Shown here: in pieces, positions 24,539 through 32,056 of the stretch | How the letters are laid out: each line of letters starts with the position of its first letter | Position numbering within the stretch: the first letter of the stretch is position 1 | NCBI RefSeq assembly: GCF_014655955.1 | Contig: NZ_BNBO01000062.1 | Span: forward strand, 1-51,918 | Reading direction: 5' to 3' | Length of the DNA: 51,918 nucleotides | DNA from: Kitasatospora indigofera | GTDB lineage: Bacteria; Actinomycetota; Actinomycetes; Streptomycetales; Streptomycetaceae | The notes under the pieces: model-generated | The model's database searches: none | What the model was told of the DNA's origin: nothing | What the model saw: the letters and a program-made list of their open reading frames with translations, nothing else | Translations under genes and position numbers: made by a program

Positions 24539-25308
24539 ACGCCGCCACGACGCCCGCGGCCGACGCCGCGCCGACCCTGATCACCTCCGCCCAGCGGGCC
24601 CTGCGGCTGCTGGAGGCCGCCGCCCGCTACCCGGGCGGGGCCACCGCCAAGCAGCTGGCCCGGGACACCGGGCTCGCCCTCGGCACCACCTACCACCTGC
24701 TGCGGACCCTGGTGCACGACCGCTACCTGGAACGCCTGGACGGCCGCTACCTGACCGGCCCGGCGGTCTCCGGGCTCACCGGGCGGGAGACCCCGGTGGC
24801 GGGCCGGGAACGGCTCACCCGGCTGCTCACCCTGCTGTCGGACGAGCTGTCCGCCGCCGTCTACTTCTCCCGCTACCGCCACGGCGAGGTGGAGCTGGTC
24901 GCCTCCGTGCCGGCCCCCGGCGCGCCGCTGATCGACCAGCGGAACTACCGCTCGGGCGCGCACGCCCACTCGGCGGGCAAGACCCTGCTCGCCCTGATGT
25001 CCGCCGAGGAGCGCCGCTCGCACCTGGCCCGCCACCCGATGGTCCCGCTGACCCCGTACACCCTGCGGGAGCCCGCCCACCTGCCGTTGCTGCCCCGCCA
25101 GGGCCCGCAGCGGGCGACCCCGATCACGCAGTACCAGGAGTACGTGCTCGGCACGGCCGGCGCGGCGGTGCCGATCGTGGCCGGCTACGGCATCGCCGCC
25201 GTGTCGGTTTCCCTGCCGATGGCCCAGGCGCACCGGTTAGCCGCCATCGCCGCCCAGCTGCGCACCCGGCTGAGCGACGACTTCCTCGCGGTGGCCTTCG
25301 GCCTCTGA
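24535..25308 (+). CDS. IclR family regulator containing a TTA codon
   Basis: A 257-aa regulator. It has an N-terminal IclR winged helix (LITSAQRALRLLEAAARY, GATAKQLARDTGLALGTTYH, LLRTLVHDRYLERLDGRY), then the IclR effector domain with SGAHAHSAGKTLLALM. GTG 24535 is preceded by GAGG; the ORF could also begin at GTG 24454. Codon 235 is TTA (25237-25239), which in Streptomyces is decoded only by the developmentally expressed bldA tRNA. It is the only in-frame TTA I found in the window. Expression may thus be tied to development. The target is unknown. Confidence 0.87.
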   Translation: MNAATTPAADAAPTLITSAQRALRLLEAAARYPGGATAKQLARDTGLALGTTYHLLRTLVHDRYLERLDGRYLTGPAVSGLTGRETPVAGRERLTRLLTLLSDELSAAVYFSRYRHGEVELVASVPAPGAPLIDQRNYRSGAHAHSAGKTLLALMSAEERRSHLARHPMVPLTPYTLREPAHLPLLPRQGPQRATPITQYQEYVLGTAGAAVPIVAGYGIAAVSVSLPMAQAHRLAAIAAQLRTRLSDDFLAVAFGL

Positions 25309-25453
25309 CGCCCCTGCCCCCACCGGCCGGGCGAACGGGGTTGCGCCCGGCCCCTACGGCGGCCGACGGATCGCGCGTGGGCACCGGCGACGGCACGGCG
25401 GCCCGGCAGGCGCGGCGGGCCCGACGAGCCCGGCGCCCCAGCGGCACAGCTTC

Positions 25454-25574
25454 CCGGCGGCCCGGTACCTCAGCGCCTCAGCACCTCAGCAGCACGGACG
25501 CCGGCGGCCCGGCGCCTCGGCGCGTCAGCATCACAGCACGCCGGTGGCCCGGTACCTCAGCGGCCCGGCGCCCC
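25454..25574. repeat. Degenerate 40-47-bp repeats
   Basis: Three imperfect units begin at about 25454, 25501 and 25541. Each opens with a CCGGYGGCCCGG-like segment followed by a CCTCAGC-rich tail. They fill the gap up to the S16 protease stop codon, between converging genes. Confidence 0.5.
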
Positions 25575-26393
25575 TCAGCAGCTCGGCACCTCGCCGCCGT
25601 CCCGCAGCGCCTTGAGCGCCGAGACCGACTCCGCGAGCGTGGAGACCGGCACCAGCCGGAGCCCCTCGGGGGTGTTCACCTTGGCGTCCGAGCACTCGCC
25701 CTTGGGGACCAGGAACACCGTGGCACCGTCCCGCGCCGCCGCCTGGGTCTTCAGCGGGACGCCGCCGACCGCGCCCACATTGCCCTCGTCGTCGATGGTC
25801 CCGGTGCCGGCGACGGTCCGGCCCGCGGTGAGGCTGCCGCCGTCGCCGCCGAGCTTGTCGACGATCCCGAGCGCCAGCATCTGCCCCGCGCTGGGGCCGC
25901 CGATGTCGCCCAGGTCGATCTTGACCTTCACCTGGGCCGGGGAGAGGTGGAGGTAGTCCAGCGCGGCGACCGTGGCGCTGTCCTGCGACTCGGTCATCTG
26001 CTGGGCGTTGACCTGCTCGGACTTCACCGGGTCGGACTTGGGGTAGACCGAGTCGGTCGGCCGGACGGCCTCGTCCGGGTCCGCCCAGGCCTGCAGGGCC
26101 CGCCAGAGATTGGTCCGCTCGTCCTGGTTGGTGGCCGAGATGGTGACCATCCGCAGCTGTCCGTCGGTCGGGCGCACCGGCGCACCGGTGATGGTGATCA
26201 CCGGCCGCCCCTGGTAGTCACCCAGGGTGTCCGCCGTGACGCCGGGCATGGTGAGGGTGTACGGCAGCGGCACGAAGGCCGCCACACCGAACAGCGCGGC
26301 GACCAGCACGCCGCAGAGCGTCAGCGCGCGCGTCCGGGGGGCGGTCAGGGCGGGGGGCAGCTTCTGGTCGGGCACAGAGGCATCCAAACACAC
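25575..26393 (-). CDS. Membrane-anchored S16 (Lon-type) serine protease lacking a PDZ domain
   Basis: A 272-aa protein: one N-terminal membrane segment (ALTLCGVLVAALFGVAAFVP), then an extracytoplasmic region with TMPGVTADTLGDYQGRPVI, then a Lon-type proteolytic domain. The catalytic Ser is in GGPSAGQM and the catalytic Lys in GGVPLKTQAAA. This matches YlbL-type proteins, but the usual PDZ domain between the anchor and protease is absent (272 versus about 350 aa). The start is uncertain: GTG 26393 lacks a ribosome site and GTG 26375 is an alternative. Substrate unknown. Confidence 0.85.
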   Translation of the reverse strand: MCLDASVPDQKLPPALTAPRTRALTLCGVLVAALFGVAAFVPLPYTLTMPGVTADTLGDYQGRPVITITGAPVRPTDGQLRMVTISATNQDERTNLWRALQAWADPDEAVRPTDSVYPKSDPVKSEQVNAQQMTESQDSATVAALDYLHLSPAQVKVKIDLGDIGGPSAGQMLALGIVDKLGGDGGSLTAGRTVAGTGTIDDEGNVGAVGGVPLKTQAAARDGATVFLVPKGECSDAKVNTPEGLRLVPVSTLAESVSALKALRDGGEVPSC

Positions 26394-26454
26394 CGGGGGC
26401 GCCCGGCGGGGCCGGGCACGAGGTCCCGGCCGCGCCGGTCGCCGGCGCCGGCCG

Positions 26455-27105
26455 TCAGCGCAGCGCGTCGGCGACCTCGGTGGCGGCCTCGACCACCCGG
26501 GGGCCGACCCGCTCGGGGACGAGCCCGTTCAGCATCACCACGCCGACGCTGCCCTCGATGCCGCTCAGTCCGACCAGCGCGGCGGCGGCCCCGCTGGCGC
26601 CGGACTGCTCCTCCGCACGGGTGATCACGAAGCCGTCCTCGGGCCTGCGCTGCCCGGGGAAGCCCCGGGCCTCCAGGATCGCCCGGCCGGCCGCGCTCTC
26701 GCTCAGCGGGTGGCGCAGGCCGGTCCGGTAGGCGACGTGGAAGTCGGTCCAGCTGGGTTCGACGACGGCCACGGCGAGCGCCTCGTTGCCGTCCACCAGG
26801 GTCAGGTGGGCGGTGGCGCCGAGGTCCTCGGCGAGGCTGCGCAGGGCGGGCAGGGCGGCCTCGCGCAGCAGCGGGTGGACCCGGTGGGCGAGCCGCAGGA
26901 CACCGAGGCCGACCCGGGCCCGGCCGCCGATGTCGCGGCGGACCAGCCCGTGCTGCTCCAGGGTGGCGAGCAGCCGGTAGACGACGGTGCGGTTGACCGC
27001 GAGGCGGGCCGCCAGCTCGGTGACGGTCAGCCCGCGCTCCGAGTCGGCGAGCAGTTTGAGGACCCGTACTCCTCGGTCCAGGGTTTGTGAGGTCTCGGCA
27101 GTCAC
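26455..27105 (-). CDS. IclR family transcriptional regulator
   Basis: A 216-aa regulator starting MTAETSQTLDRGVRVLK. It has the N-terminal winged helix (GLTVTELAARLAVNRTVVYR, LLATLEQHGLVRRD) and an effector domain with HPLSESAAGRAIL. The upstream ATG (27114) is too close to the GGAAAGGA ribosome site, while GTG 27105 is 9 nt away and preferred. Its 5' region is unusually AT-rich and contains TTGTC/GACAA inverted half sites, a possible autoregulatory operator. The regulated pathway is unknown. Confidence 0.88.
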   Translation of the reverse strand: MTAETSQTLDRGVRVLKLLADSERGLTVTELAARLAVNRTVVYRLLATLEQHGLVRRDIGGRARVGLGVLRLAHRVHPLLREAALPALRSLAEDLGATAHLTLVDGNEALAVAVVEPSWTDFHVAYRTGLRHPLSESAAGRAILEARGFPGQRRPEDGFVITRAEEQSGASGAAAALVGLSGIEGSVGVVMLNGLVPERVGPRVVEAATEVADALR

Positions 27106-27453
27106 GACGCGCATTCCTTTCCGCGGCGGTCACCGGAGGGGCTGGGCCGTCCGGGTGGGGGTGTCGCGCGCAGGTTGGGTGGGCCGCGCCAGGGCACGCC
27201 GGTGCCGTCGTCGTTGACGGGCGTGCGGCCCTGCGGGGGTGCCCCGCTCGCGGGGGATTGCCTGGCGAGTGAGCGTGGGGGAAAGGTAGTGAAGGAGATG
27301 CTCACTGGGGAAGTGCTTGTCCAAAATTCGGTCATGATCGTTTTGATTCGATCCGACAAACCCGGACAGAAGCGCCTAATTCACAAAGATTTCCTGTGCA
27401 CCAGTTCGATCACAGTCCGGACTTCGGACACCCACCCGGCCGGAATGCCGGTT
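27106..27453 (-). other. IclR upstream region with AT-rich segment
   Basis: 348 bp between two leftward genes, with no supported ORF. Positions 27290-27425 are strikingly AT-rich for this window and include half sites TTGTC and GACAA about 35 bp apart plus a GATCG...CGATC pairing. It probably holds the IclR promoter and operator, and the end of the DUF2752 transcript. Confidence 0.5.
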
Positions 27454-27918
27454 TCAGAGCAGATTGCGGGTGATCGTCCAGAGCACGGCCACCCCGAGGA
27501 CCGCGGCCGTCCCCCGGCGCCCCAGCACCGGCCGCCAGCTCCGCCCGGCCAGGCCGTGCCGCAGCCAGGTGAGGTACAGCGCGGCCACCGCGGGGAGCGC
27601 CGGCAGCAGCACCGCGTTGTCGTGCCAGGCCGCGGCGAGATCGCCGTGCAGCAGGTCGAAGGCCATCCGGGTGCCGCCGCAGCCGGGGCACTGCAGGCCG
27701 GTGAGCCGGTACCAGGGGCAGAACGGCAGGAGCTGCCCCGGCAGGTGCGGATCGCGGGACCAGAGGTAGGCCGCCCCGGCGGCGCCGGCGGCGGCCAGCC
27801 CGAGCGGCGCGGCCGCGGTGCGCAGCCGGACGGCCACGGGAACGGCGAAGCCTCCGCCCCGGGTACGGTCACCGGGGCGGAGGGATCGCGGCTCGCGCGC
27901 GGGGCGCGGGGAGCGCAT
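27454..27918 (-). CDS. DUF2752 membrane protein
   Basis: A 154-aa protein with three to four membrane segments. The family hallmark C-P-G-C-G-x-T-R is present (LQCPGCGGTRMAFDLLHGD), preceded by PFCPWYRLTG. Function is unknown; the Cys motif suggests metal or redox chemistry. Its ATG begins 3 nt after the TM2 gene stop, so the two form an operon. Confidence 0.88.
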   Translation of the reverse strand: MRSPRPAREPRSLRPGDRTRGGGFAVPVAVRLRTAAAPLGLAAAGAAGAAYLWSRDPHLPGQLLPFCPWYRLTGLQCPGCGGTRMAFDLLHGDLAAAWHDNAVLLPALPAVAALYLTWLRHGLAGRSWRPVLGRRGTAAVLGVAVLWTITRNLL

Positions 27919-27921
27919 GGC

Positions 27922-28158
27922 TCAGCTCTTCAGCAGACGGCCCTGGGCGTCGGTGCGGTCGTTGCTGGTGAGGAAGATGATGCCGTCGATCAGGGCCCAG
28001 ACGCCGAGGCCGCCGCAGGTGAGGAGCTGGGCGATGGCCATGCCGGTGTGGCCGGTGTAGAAGCGGCCGGCGCCGAAGCCGCCGAGGAAGATCTGCAGGA
28101 CGCCCGCGACGACCTTGGACTTGTCGGACTGCTGGGCGTTGTTCTGGGGGTACGACAC
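27922..28158 (-). CDS. TM2 domain-containing membrane protein
   Basis: A 78-aa protein: short polar N-terminus, then a TM2 domain of two membrane helices with the characteristic GGFGAGRFYTGHTGMAIAQL (G-x-x-G-x-x-x-F-Y pattern), and GVWALIDGIIFL. GTG 28158 has AAGGAG 10 nt upstream; the longer ORF start is not supported. First gene of a two-gene operon with DUF2752. Function unknown. Confidence 0.88.
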   Translation of the reverse strand: MSYPQNNAQQSDKSKVVAGVLQIFLGGFGAGRFYTGHTGMAIAQLLTCGGLGVWALIDGIIFLTSNDRTDAQGRLLKS

Positions 28159-28218
28159 GTTCGGTCTGCTCCTTGTGAGGACAGGACCGGGCGGCTGGGG
28201 TCTCCGGCCGCCCGGACG

Positions 28219-28239
28219 GAACGCTCGGGCGGAGCGTTC
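28219..28239 (-). promoter_or_regulatory. 8-bp hairpin in the TM2 leader
   Basis: GAACGCTC (28219-28226) pairs with GAGCGTTC (28232-28239) about 60-80 nt before the TM2 start. A possible leader structure of unknown role. Confidence 0.4.
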
Positions 28240-28448
28240 GAAGAGGAAGGGACACGACACCGTTCGTCCTCGACGAGACCCCGGCGGGCCGCCCGTGACG
28301 GCCCGAAGCCGTGGCGGTCCCCCCGTGGCGGCGTAGCACGCGGAACACTAGCGGATGATCACACCGGATGTCTCCACGAATTCTCCGCCATCCCATTAAT
28401 CCCCCATGACCATTTGGTTACGCTGCGTCAGACAATCGACGGGAATCT

Positions 28449-28469
28449 GCCGCACGGTGACCGTGCGGC
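28449..28469. promoter_or_regulatory. Perfect 21-bp palindrome
   Basis: GCCGCACGGT, one base, ACCGTGCGGC. The single-base centre is too tight for an RNA hairpin loop, which fits a protein-binding operator better. It sits in a gene-free stretch about 290 nt upstream of TM2. Confidence 0.4.
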
Positions 28470-28572
28470 GGCCCCCGGCCCGCCCCGGCCGGACGGCGGT
28501 CATCCGCCGGGCGGACCTGCCGCACCGCCACCCGCGCGCCGCGTCGCGGCCGCACGCCGCTCCCCCGGGGAC

Positions 28573-28597
28573 GCCGACCCGAGGGACTCGGGTCGGC
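28573..28597. terminator. 11-bp terminator after the helicase gene
   Basis: GCCGACCCGAG and CTCGGGTCGGC flank a GGA loop, about 180 nt past the helicase stop. Confidence 0.55.
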
Positions 28598-28773
28598 CCG
28601 GCCCGGCACAGTTCGACCCGGCCCGCTTCGGGCCCGGCCCGCTTCGGCCCGGCCGGGGACCGGCGCCCGCCGGCCGGGCCGCGAAGAACCGGCCCGGGCC
28701 GCGCCGGTGCGCCCCGCACCGGCGTCCAACCCCGTACCTCACGCCCCGTCAACAGGCCGACGGGGAACGGCGG

Positions 28774-30630
28774 TCAGGCCGCCCACTCCTTGACCTTGGC
28801 GATCCTGGCCTTGAGCTGATTGGCCGTCGCCTGCGCGGTGAGCGGCCCGCCGCACTGGCGGCGCAGCTCGTTGTGGATGGTGCCGTGCGGCTGGCTGGTC
28901 CGGTGGTGCCAGGCGGCGACCAGCCCGTTGAGCTCCTTGCGCAGGTCCCGCAGTTCCTGATGGGTGACCACCGGCCGCTGGTCGGCCGGGAGTTCCAGCA
29001 GGTCCGCCTCCTCGGCGGGCTTCGCCCTGCTGCGCTGGATCTGCCGGTGCTGGCGCTTCTGCAGCAGCATCTGCACCTGGTCGGGCTCCAGCAGGCCGGG
29101 GATGCCGAGGTAGTCGTCCTCCTCCTCGCTGCCCGGGTGCGCCTGCATGCCGAATTCCATGGCGTTGTAGAGCACCCGGTCGAAGACCGCGTCCGAGCCG
29201 ATCGCCTCGTAGGAGAACTCGTCGCCGCCGGCGCCGTCCGGCCCGTCGTTGGCGCGCTCGGCCTCGGCGAGCAGGCGGTCCTCCTCGTCGAAGAGGCCGT
29301 CCCCCTCCTTCTTCGGCCGGTCCAGCACGTGGTCGCGCTGGAGCTCCATCTCGTTGGCGAAGCCGAGCAGGGTCGGGACGGACGGCAGGAACACCGAGGC
29401 CGTCTCACCGCGCTTGCGGGCCCGGACGAAGCGGCCGACGGCCTGGGCGAAGAACAGCGGGGTGGAGATCGAGGTGGCGTACACGCCGACCGCGAGCCGG
29501 GGCACGTCGACGCCCTCGGACACCATCCGGACGGCGACCATCCAGCGGGAGGTGCCGGCCGAGAAGTCGGAGATCCGCTGCGAGGCCTCGGTCTCGTCGG
29601 AGAGCACCACGGTCGCGCCCTCGCCGGTGATCTCGCGGATCATCTTGGCGTAGGCGCGGGCCGCGTTCTGGTCGGTGGCGATCACCAGTCCGCCCGCGTC
29701 CGGGATGGCCTTGCGGACTTCGGTGAGCCGCTTGTCGGCGGCCCGCAGCACGTTCGGGATCCACTCGCCCTGCGGCGCCAGCGCGGTGCGCCAGGCCTGG
29801 GCGATCAGGTCCTTGGTCATCGGCTCGCCGAGCCGGGCCTCCAGCTCGTCGCCGGACTTGGTGCGCCAGCGCATGTTGCCGCTGTAGGAGAGGAAGATCA
29901 CCGGGCGCACGACGTGGTCGGCGAGGGCGTGCCCGTAGCCGTAGGTGTAGTCGGCGACCGACTTGCGGATGCCGTCGCTGCCCGCCTCGTACTGGACGAA
30001 GGGGATCGGGTTGGTGTCGGAGCGGAACGGCGTACCGGTCAGCGCGAGCCGGCGGGTGGCCGGCTCGAAGGCCTCGAAGCAGGCCTCGCCCCAGGACTTC
30101 GAGTCACCGGCGTGGTGGATCTCGTCCATGATGACCAGCGTCTTGCGGGCCTCGGTGCGGTTGCGGTGCAGCATCGGGTTGACGCCCACGCCCGCGTACG
30201 TGACCACGATGCCGTGGTAGTCCTTCGACAGGGGCCCCGAGGAGTACGCCGGATCGAGCCTGATGCCTATCCGGGCGGCCGCCTCGGCCCACTGCTTCTT
30301 CAGGTGCTCGGTCGGCGCGATGACGGTGACCTGCTGCACCAGGTGGTTGTGCAGCAGGTACGAGGCCAGGGTGAGCGCGAAGGTGGTCTTGCCGGCGCCG
30401 GGGGTCGCGACGGCCAGGAAGTCGCGGGGCTGCTTCTCGATGTACCGGTCGAGGGCACCCTGCTGCCAGGCCCGCAGCTTGCCCGCCGTACCCCAGGGCG
30501 CACGCCCGGGGAAGGCCGGCGAGAGGTGGTGCGACGGGGCCCCCGCGGCAGCCGGGCGGACCGGTGCGTGCGGCTCGACCGCGTCGGAGAACAGGGGCGA
30601 CATGGCGGCGGAAGCGGCTGCGGTACTCAC
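28774..30630 (-). CDS. Superfamily II DEAD/DEAH-box helicase
   Basis: A 618-aa helicase of the restriction-enzyme/RadD-like SF2 group. Q-like WQQGAL, Walker A ATPGAGKTT (about 75-83), VIAPTEHLKKQW (Ia), MDEIHH (Walker B, D-E-x-H), LTGTPFRSD (III), VSEGVDVPRL (V) and QAVGRFVRARKRGE (VI) appear in order. The C-terminal third is charged and lacks a recognised nuclease. Acts on nucleic acid; the exact role is unknown and it stands alone, so no defence system is evident. GTG 30630 has GGAG spaced 4 nt. Confidence 0.9.
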   Translation of the reverse strand: MSTAAASAAMSPLFSDAVEPHAPVRPAAAGAPSHHLSPAFPGRAPWGTAGKLRAWQQGALDRYIEKQPRDFLAVATPGAGKTTFALTLASYLLHNHLVQQVTVIAPTEHLKKQWAEAAARIGIRLDPAYSSGPLSKDYHGIVVTYAGVGVNPMLHRNRTEARKTLVIMDEIHHAGDSKSWGEACFEAFEPATRRLALTGTPFRSDTNPIPFVQYEAGSDGIRKSVADYTYGYGHALADHVVRPVIFLSYSGNMRWRTKSGDELEARLGEPMTKDLIAQAWRTALAPQGEWIPNVLRAADKRLTEVRKAIPDAGGLVIATDQNAARAYAKMIREITGEGATVVLSDETEASQRISDFSAGTSRWMVAVRMVSEGVDVPRLAVGVYATSISTPLFFAQAVGRFVRARKRGETASVFLPSVPTLLGFANEMELQRDHVLDRPKKEGDGLFDEEDRLLAEAERANDGPDGAGGDEFSYEAIGSDAVFDRVLYNAMEFGMQAHPGSEEEDDYLGIPGLLEPDQVQMLLQKRQHRQIQRSRAKPAEEADLLELPADQRPVVTHQELRDLRKELNGLVAAWHHRTSQPHGTIHNELRRQCGGPLTAQATANQLKARIAKVKEWAA

Positions 30631-30725
30631 GGTCTCCGAGGGGGATCGTCGCAGGTCAGGGGCACTCTAGCGGCCCCGCCCCGCGGTCGGGCGGCGGTCG
30701 GACAACCCGCCTAGCCTACCGGGCC

Positions 30726-30744
30726 GGGCGCCGGAGCGGCGCCC
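30726..30744. terminator. Terminator after the toxin-antitoxin operon
   Basis: GGGCGCC and GGCGCCC around GGAGC, 22 nt past the toxin stop. Confidence 0.55.
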
Positions 30745-30765
30745 GACACGGAGGGCGGACGGGGG

Positions 30766-31152
30766 TCAGGACTGCCCCTGGTGGAGCGCCCGCAGCTGCT
30801 CCGCGATGGCGTCCACGTCGCCGATCTCACCGGCCGCGACACCCACCACCAGCAGGTATGCGGCGTCCTGGTCGATGCCGGTCATCTCCGCCCCGTTCAG
30901 GTCGAGGAAGACCACCGCGCTCATCCACGCCGTCCGTTTGTTGCCGTCGACGAAGGGGTGGTTGATCGCCAGCGAGTGCAGCAGCGCGGCCGCCTTCTCG
31001 AACAGGCCGGGGTACGCCTCGACCCCGAACATCTGGGACTCCGGCCGGTGCGCGGCGGAGGAGAGCAGGCCGAGGTCGCGGACGCCGACCTCCTGCTCCT
31101 GACAGGCGTACTCGGCGAGTTCCAGGATCTCCATCACGCTCAGGTACTTCAT
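30766..31152 (-). CDS. doc: Doc/Fic-type toxin (death-on-curing family)
   Basis: A 128-aa Fic-fold protein with motif HPFVDGNKRTAW (H-x-F-x-D-x-N-K-R). Lys where AMP-transferring Fic proteins carry Gly is the Doc signature. In the phage P1 prototype Doc phosphorylates EF-Tu and stops translation. Length and the AGEIGDVDAIAEQL C-terminus fit Doc. Its ATG overlaps the antitoxin TGA (ATGA), so the two are translationally coupled, antitoxin first. The upstream longer ORF is a shadow of the antitoxin. Confidence 0.9.
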   Translation of the reverse strand: MKYLSVMEILELAEYACQEQEVGVRDLGLLSSAAHRPESQMFGVEAYPGLFEKAAALLHSLAINHPFVDGNKRTAWMSAVVFLDLNGAEMTGIDQDAAYLLVVGVAAGEIGDVDAIAEQLRALHQGQS

Positions 31153-31346
31153 TCCCCGAGCCTTCGCAGCAGGTCGGAGTGGCGGGCGGCGTACTTGGCA
31201 CCGAGCTTGCGCACGGCCTCGCGGTCGGTGCCCTCGTCCAGGTAGCGCTCGATCGCCCGGACGACCACCGCGTGCATGCTGCGGCCCTCCGCCTCGGCCC
31301 GCTCGCGGAGCGCCTCCTGCTGTTCGTCGGTCAGTCGCAGATTCAT
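31149..31346 (-). CDS. Ribbon-helix-helix antitoxin
   Basis: A 65-aa protein. An N-terminal beta strand MNLRLTDEQ and helix pair (QEALRERAEAEGRSMHAVVV, RAIERYLDEG) form a CopG/MetJ-like DNA-binding domain. The C-terminal RKLGAKYAARHSDLLRRLGE should neutralise Doc. The ORF extends to an ATG at 31352, but that codon overlaps the likely -10 box, so leaderless initiation at ATG 31346 is preferred. It probably represses its own promoter through the TACCG/CGGTA palindrome. Confidence 0.85.
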   Translation of the reverse strand: MNLRLTDEQQEALRERAEAEGRSMHAVVVRAIERYLDEGTDREAVRKLGAKYAARHSDLLRRLGE

Positions 31347-31351
31347 CGCCA

Positions 31352-31380
31352 TACCGAAACGGTACTGATTCTGGGGTCAA
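31352..31380 (-). promoter_or_regulatory. Toxin-antitoxin promoter and overlapping operator
   Basis: Minus strand: -35 TTGACC (31375-31380), 17-nt spacer, -10 TCGGTA (31352-31357). This would start RNA at about 31346, the A of the preferred ATG, giving a leaderless transcript. The palindrome TACCG-AAA-CGGTA (31352-31364) covers the -10, and a second CGGTACT copy at 31383-31389 lies 23 bp away, as expected for autorepression. Confidence 0.6.
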
Positions 31381-31537
31381 TTCGGTACTACTTTTCCCAT
31401 CGCCCTGTGATCCGCGTCACTATGACCGGAGGGGTGAAGCCGGGTAATCGGCGGCGCCCCCGCGACTCTCTCCTCAGGTGGGGCCGCAGCAGCACCGTCC
31501 GTCACTCGGGCCCCACTCGTACCCTCGGAGGAACCCC

Positions 31538-31975
31538 GTGCCCACCCCCGCCGTCGAGCAGACCGTGCAGGCCCGCCTCGTCCTCTCCACCCGGCGCTCC
31601 GCGCTGCTCGGCGTCACCCTGCGCTACCGCGCCGACGACCCGCTGGCCGTCCGGATGCTCTTCCCCGCCGAGTACTCGCTGGACGCCACCGGGCCGGACG
31701 ACGGGCCGGCCGGGGCGGAGGTGACCTGGGTCTTCGCCCGGCAGCTGCTGGCCGCCGGCCTCGACCGGCCGGCCGGGATCGGGGACGTCCACGTCCGGCC
31801 GGGGCCCGGCCCGCAGACCACGGTCGAGCTGCGCGCCGCCGAGGGGGTGGCCGTGCTCCGGTTCGACACCCCCGGCCTGCGGCACTTCCTGCGGCTGAGC
31901 TTCCGGGCCGTCCCCGAGGGCGAGGAGCACCACCACCTGGACGCCGACCGGGCGCTCGCCGAACTGCTCGGCTGA
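31538..31975 (+). CDS. Second SsgA-like sporulation protein (SALP)
   Basis: A 145-aa protein with SALP landmarks: VLSTRRSALLGVTLRYRADD, PLAVRMLFPAEYSLDATG, TWVFARQLLAAGLDRP, GIGDVHVRPG and a C-terminal DADRALAELLG. It is more divergent than the SALP at 14 kb, with Leu/Arg replacing the usual HITFH stretch. GTG 31538 has GGAGGAA spaced about 5 nt, an excellent site. Likely acts in septation or spore-wall synthesis. It is divergent from the toxin-antitoxin operon. Confidence 0.87.
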   Translation: MPTPAVEQTVQARLVLSTRRSALLGVTLRYRADDPLAVRMLFPAEYSLDATGPDDGPAGAEVTWVFARQLLAAGLDRPAGIGDVHVRPGPGPQTTVELRAAEGVAVLRFDTPGLRHFLRLSFRAVPEGEEHHHLDADRALAELLG

Positions 31976-32056
31976 CGCCCGGGCGGCCCGTACGCCCCGA
32001 CGCCCCCGGCCGCCCGCGCCCCGCCCGCATCCCGCCGGCGCAGGCGCCGCGCCCCG

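Larger units (their letters stand above)
28159..28773. other. 615-bp gene-free region with several hairpins
   Basis: Between the helicase stop and TM2 start. It holds the TM2 promoter region (possible TAGTGT -10 on the minus strand near 28346), a 5'-UTR hairpin, a 21-bp palindrome and the helicase terminator, listed separately. A 137-codon + strand ORF here is Arg/Pro/Gly-rich and not protein-like. Confidence 0.5.

Noticed and set aside
25454..25574. Possible CRISPR or binding-site array
   Set aside because: Only three degenerate copies of unequal length directly abutting one another; better called a decayed repeat.
28406..28819. 137-codon + strand ORF in the gene-free region
   Set aside because: Arg/Pro/Gly-rich, no ribosome site, overlaps the helicase 3' end and its terminator.
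28774..30630. Helicase as part of an anti-phage defence island
   Set aside because: It stands alone; neighbours are TM2/DUF2752 and a toxin-antitoxin pair with separate promoters, and no nuclease or methylase is present.
27175..30714. 1179-codon + strand ORF
   Set aside because: It lies antisense to the helicase and TM2 genes, has a Gly/Arg/Asp-rich composition without domains, and arises from high GC.
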